In this document: positions 4,270 to 6,303 of the stretch, in pieces
Position numbering within the stretch: position 1 is the stretch's first letter
How the letters are laid out: every line of letters begins with the position of its first letter
NCBI GenBank assembly: GCA_030594925.1
Contig: JAUVEG010000084.1
Span: 1 to 6,303, forward strand
Reading direction: 5' to 3'
DNA from: Gammaproteobacteria bacterium
Lineage (GTDB): Bacteria > Pseudomonadota > Gammaproteobacteria > Chromatiales > Chromatiaceae
Length of the DNA: 6,303 nt
Notes under the pieces: model-generated
Seen by the model: the letters and a program-made list of their open reading frames with translations, nothing else
Databases searched by the model: none
Told to the model about the DNA's origin: nothing
Position numbers and translations under genes: made by a program

Positions 4270-6303
4270 CTAGAAGTTTGAACCAAAGGTGAACTGAAAC
4301 TCTTCGGTTTCATCAAAGGGTTGCTCATTAAAGGGCGCCGCATAACTGACATTCAACAGCCCGAAAGGCGAAAGCCAGCTCACTGCAAGACCGGCAGAGT
4401 AGCGAAACTTGTCCGAGTCAAAATCACCGAAATCGCCGCCGACATCGCCGAGGTTGCCGACGTTGCCGACGTCGACAAAACCGATCAGGCGCACACTCTC
4501 GCTGAGATCCATGAAGGGCGGTGGAAACCACAACTCCGCACCACCGATCACCTTGAAATTACCGGGAACGGTATTACCAGCAGCATCTGTTCCTGAACCA
4601 ATCGAGTAGGATTTATAACCCCGCAGCGAACCGGGACCGCCGGCATAGAAGCCCTCATAAAAAGGGAAGATGTCGTTACCACCGTAAGTATCACCCCAGG
4701 AGACCTCCCCCTTCAATGCCAGAGAGAGGTTGTCGGTAATGCCGAAATACTGTTTATGCTTGTATTTCAGGGTCCAGAATTCATAGTCACTGCCGGGGAG
4801 CGCTATCATCACTCCGGCGCTGATGAGGCTGCCCTCAGAGCTAAACATTGCCGTGTCCCTGGTGTCATGCGACCAGGTGGCGCCAAGCTTGTAGGTGTTG
4901 ATCTTCTCGCCATCATCAAAGTCATCGGTGATATAGCTTGGCAACGTATCATCATTATCATTATAGTGGAGCTTCATATATTCTAAATTCAGATAGGCGC
5001 CAATCCTGTCCCACTCGCTGATAGGGAATCCGAAGTTGAGCCCCAGGATTCCGGTGTCTGTCGCATACCGGGCGACATTCGTATCGAGTGCGGAAAAATC
5101 GGTCTCGCGGTACATGATGCGGAATCCCTGGCTGATGCCGTCAATCGTAAAATAGGGATTGCGGTAGGCAAGTTCCACGTAGGTAGTGACGTCACTGGTA
5201 TTGAAACCCAGCGTGACATTCTTGCCGGTGCCGAAGAAGTTGTCATCGCTCAACCTGGCCTGGAAGGAGACGCCGCTGTCCTGCGAATAGCCAACGCCCA
5301 GCATCAGCTCACGGGATTTTTTCTCCACCACGGTGACATCCACGTCGACCTGATCCGGAGAGCCGGGGACTGGCCTGGTGGCAATCTCCACCGTCTCAAA
5401 ATAGCCCAGGCGGAGCAGGCGCTGTTTCGACTCCCTGACCTTTGCAGCTGAAAACCAGGCGGCTTCCATCTGGCGAAATTCTCGGCGCAACACCCGGTCG
5501 CGCGAACGCGTATTGCCGTGGATATTGACATGCCTGACATAGGCCCGCCTGCCGGGTTCGACATAGAGCGTGATCTTGACACTCTTGTTCTCTTCATCGA
5601 TATCGGGGATGGCGTTCACACTGGCCAGCGCGTATCCCTGGTCGGAGAGTGCTGCGGTAATGGCTTCGGTGCTTTTAACGACCTGCTTGCGTGAAAAAGG
5701 CTCGTCACGCCGTAATTCAATCAATGGAAAAAGCTCTTCAGGGTCCACCACGGCCTTGCCGGCCAGCTGGATATCTTCAACGATATAGACATCCCCCTCG
5801 GAGATATTGATAGTGAGGAAGACATCCTCTTTCTCGGGACTGATGTTGACCTGTGTCGAGAGCACGTCAAATTTGAGGTAGCCGCGATCCATATAAAAGG
5901 AGCGCAGGCTCTCGATATCCGCCTCCAGTTTCTGGCTGGAGTATTGGTTGTTTTTGGTAAAACGCGAAATCCAGTTGCCTTTTGAAAGGGAGATTTCATC
6001 GAGCAGATCATCCTCGTCAAAATCCTTGTTGCCGACGATGTTGACGCGCCTGATTTTTGCAGTCCTTCCCTCACGCACGTTGATATCGACTGCCACACGG
6101 TTACGCTCCAGCGGAGAGACGGTTGAGGTGATGATGACGCTGTATTTTCCCCGGTCAAAATAGGATCGCTTCAGATCCTGCTTGATGTTGTCCAGGACCT
6201 GCTGATTGAAGACCCTCCCTTCAGAAAAACCGGCGTCACGCAGTCCGGTTTTCAGCTGATCGGTATCGATATCCTTGTTGCCGCTGAAACTGATCGATGC
6301 AAT
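4270..6303 (-). CDS. bamA: Outer-membrane assembly factor BamA, 5' end outside window
   Basis: Omp85-family central subunit of the BAM complex, which folds and inserts beta-barrel proteins in the outer membrane. The frame is open to the right edge; 677 residues are visible, and the signal peptide and POTRA1 are outside. Counting from the edge, POTRA2 starts at once (IASISFSGNKD), POTRA3 at about 83 (KIRRVNIVGNKDF), POTRA4 at about 172, POTRA5 at about 254 (YVRHVNIHGNTRSRDRVLRRE, ending in RPVPGSPDQVDV), and the 16-strand barrel runs from about 330 to the end. The lid-loop motif is LRGY (560-563, VRGF in E. coli), preceded by PFYEGFYAGGPG. The protein ends in a typical aromatic beta-signal, EEFQFTFGSNF. 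The barrel is somewhat shorter than in E. coli. A Gly/Asp-rich loop with a 9-bp tandem repeat lies near the C-terminus. The apparent GTG start at 6096 is internal. Confidence 0.97.
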   Translation of the reverse strand: MASISFSGNKDIDTDQLKTGLRDAGFSEGRVFNQQVLDNIKQDLKRSYFDRGKYSVIITSTVSPLERNRVAVDINVREGRTAKIRRVNIVGNKDFDEDDLLDEISLSKGNWISRFTKNNQYSSQKLEADIESLRSFYMDRGYLKFDVLSTQVNISPEKEDVFLTINISEGDVYIVEDIQLAGKAVVDPEELFPLIELRRDEPFSRKQVVKSTEAITAALSDQGYALASVNAIPDIDEENKSVKITLYVEPGRRAYVRHVNIHGNTRSRDRVLRREFRQMEAAWFSAAKVRESKQRLLRLGYFETVEIATRPVPGSPDQVDVDVTVVEKKSRELMLGVGYSQDSGVSFQARLSDDNFFGTGKNVTLGFNTSDVTTYVELAYRNPYFTIDGISQGFRIMYRETDFSALDTNVARYATDTGILGLNFGFPISEWDRIGAYLNLEYMKLHYNDNDDTLPSYITDDFDDGEKINTYKLGATWSHDTRDTAMFSSEGSLISAGVMIALPGSDYEFWTLKYKHKQYFGITDNLSLALKGEVSWGDTYGGNDIFPFYEGFYAGGPGSLRGYKSYSIGSGTDAAGNTVPGNFKVIGGAELWFPPPFMDLSESVRLIGFVDVGNVGNLGDVGGDFGDFDSDKFRYSAGLAVSWLSPFGLLNVSYAAPFNEQPFDETEEFQFTFGSNF
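4417..4470 (-). repeat. Short tandem repeat in a BamA surface loop
   Basis: Two perfect 9-bp units (4453-4461 and 4462-4470, GTCGGCAAC in coding sense) are followed by degenerate units. They encode VGN-VGN-LGD-VGG and then DFGDFD. By alignment with E. coli this is the segment after strand GFVDVGNVG, in an extracellular loop between the last barrel strands. Confidence 0.6.

Noticed and set aside
4270..6096. bamA starting at the GTG at 6096
   Set aside because: The frame continues to the window edge and encodes most of POTRA2 upstream of that codon.

Overview
The window is ordinary chromosomal DNA of a Gram-negative bacterium with a lipid A outer membrane. The protein sequences read as gammaproteobacterial: LpxB aligns without gaps to E. 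coli LpxB over its first 100 or so residues, and LpxA, FabZ and the BamA POTRA repeats are also close to the gamma family. A free-living or symbiotic sulfur-oxidiser type of gammaproteobacterium is possible, but that is only an impression. Both ends cut through genes.

Layout. Bases 1-596 (+) hold most of lexA, the SOS repressor-protease, missing about eight codons at the 5' end. Bases 597-875 are a non-coding gap between convergent genes; it carries a 143-bp nested inverted-repeat element and a G-quadruplex-type motif. All remaining genes are on the minus strand and form an envelope-biogenesis operon, read from right to left: bamA (5' part outside the window), skp, fabZ, lpxA, lpxB. bamA and skp are 9 bp apart, fabZ and lpxA share one base (TGATG), skp and fabZ are 344 bp apart, and lpxA and lpxB are 93 bp apart.

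How the genes work together. BamA and Skp insert and chaperone outer-membrane proteins. FabZ makes the enoyl-ACP of fatty-acid synthesis and draws on the same 3-hydroxyacyl-ACP pool that LpxA uses for the first step of lipid A synthesis. LpxB later condenses the two glucosamine units into the disaccharide. This is the classic bamA-skp-lpxD-fabZ-lpxA-lpxB cluster, but lpxD is absent from its usual place between skp and fabZ. That gap holds only stacked repeats.

Most of the unexplained signal is in the three intergenic gaps. At least five repeat types can be read by eye: a terminal inverted repeat shared by two loci but enclosing different palindromic cores; a TTCCCACC repeat present as a longer and an internally shortened copy; a CCCCC/GGGGG hairpin repeat present twice, one copy of which supplies the fabZ ribosome-binding site; and a 10-bp triplet repeat at the end of skp. 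Among the proteins, LpxA has methionine at its acyl-chain 'ruler' position, predicting C10 selectivity, and LexA has a recognition helix unlike that of E. coli. I see no defence system, prophage, insertion sequence with a transposase, CRISPR array or RNA gene, and no wholly new system.
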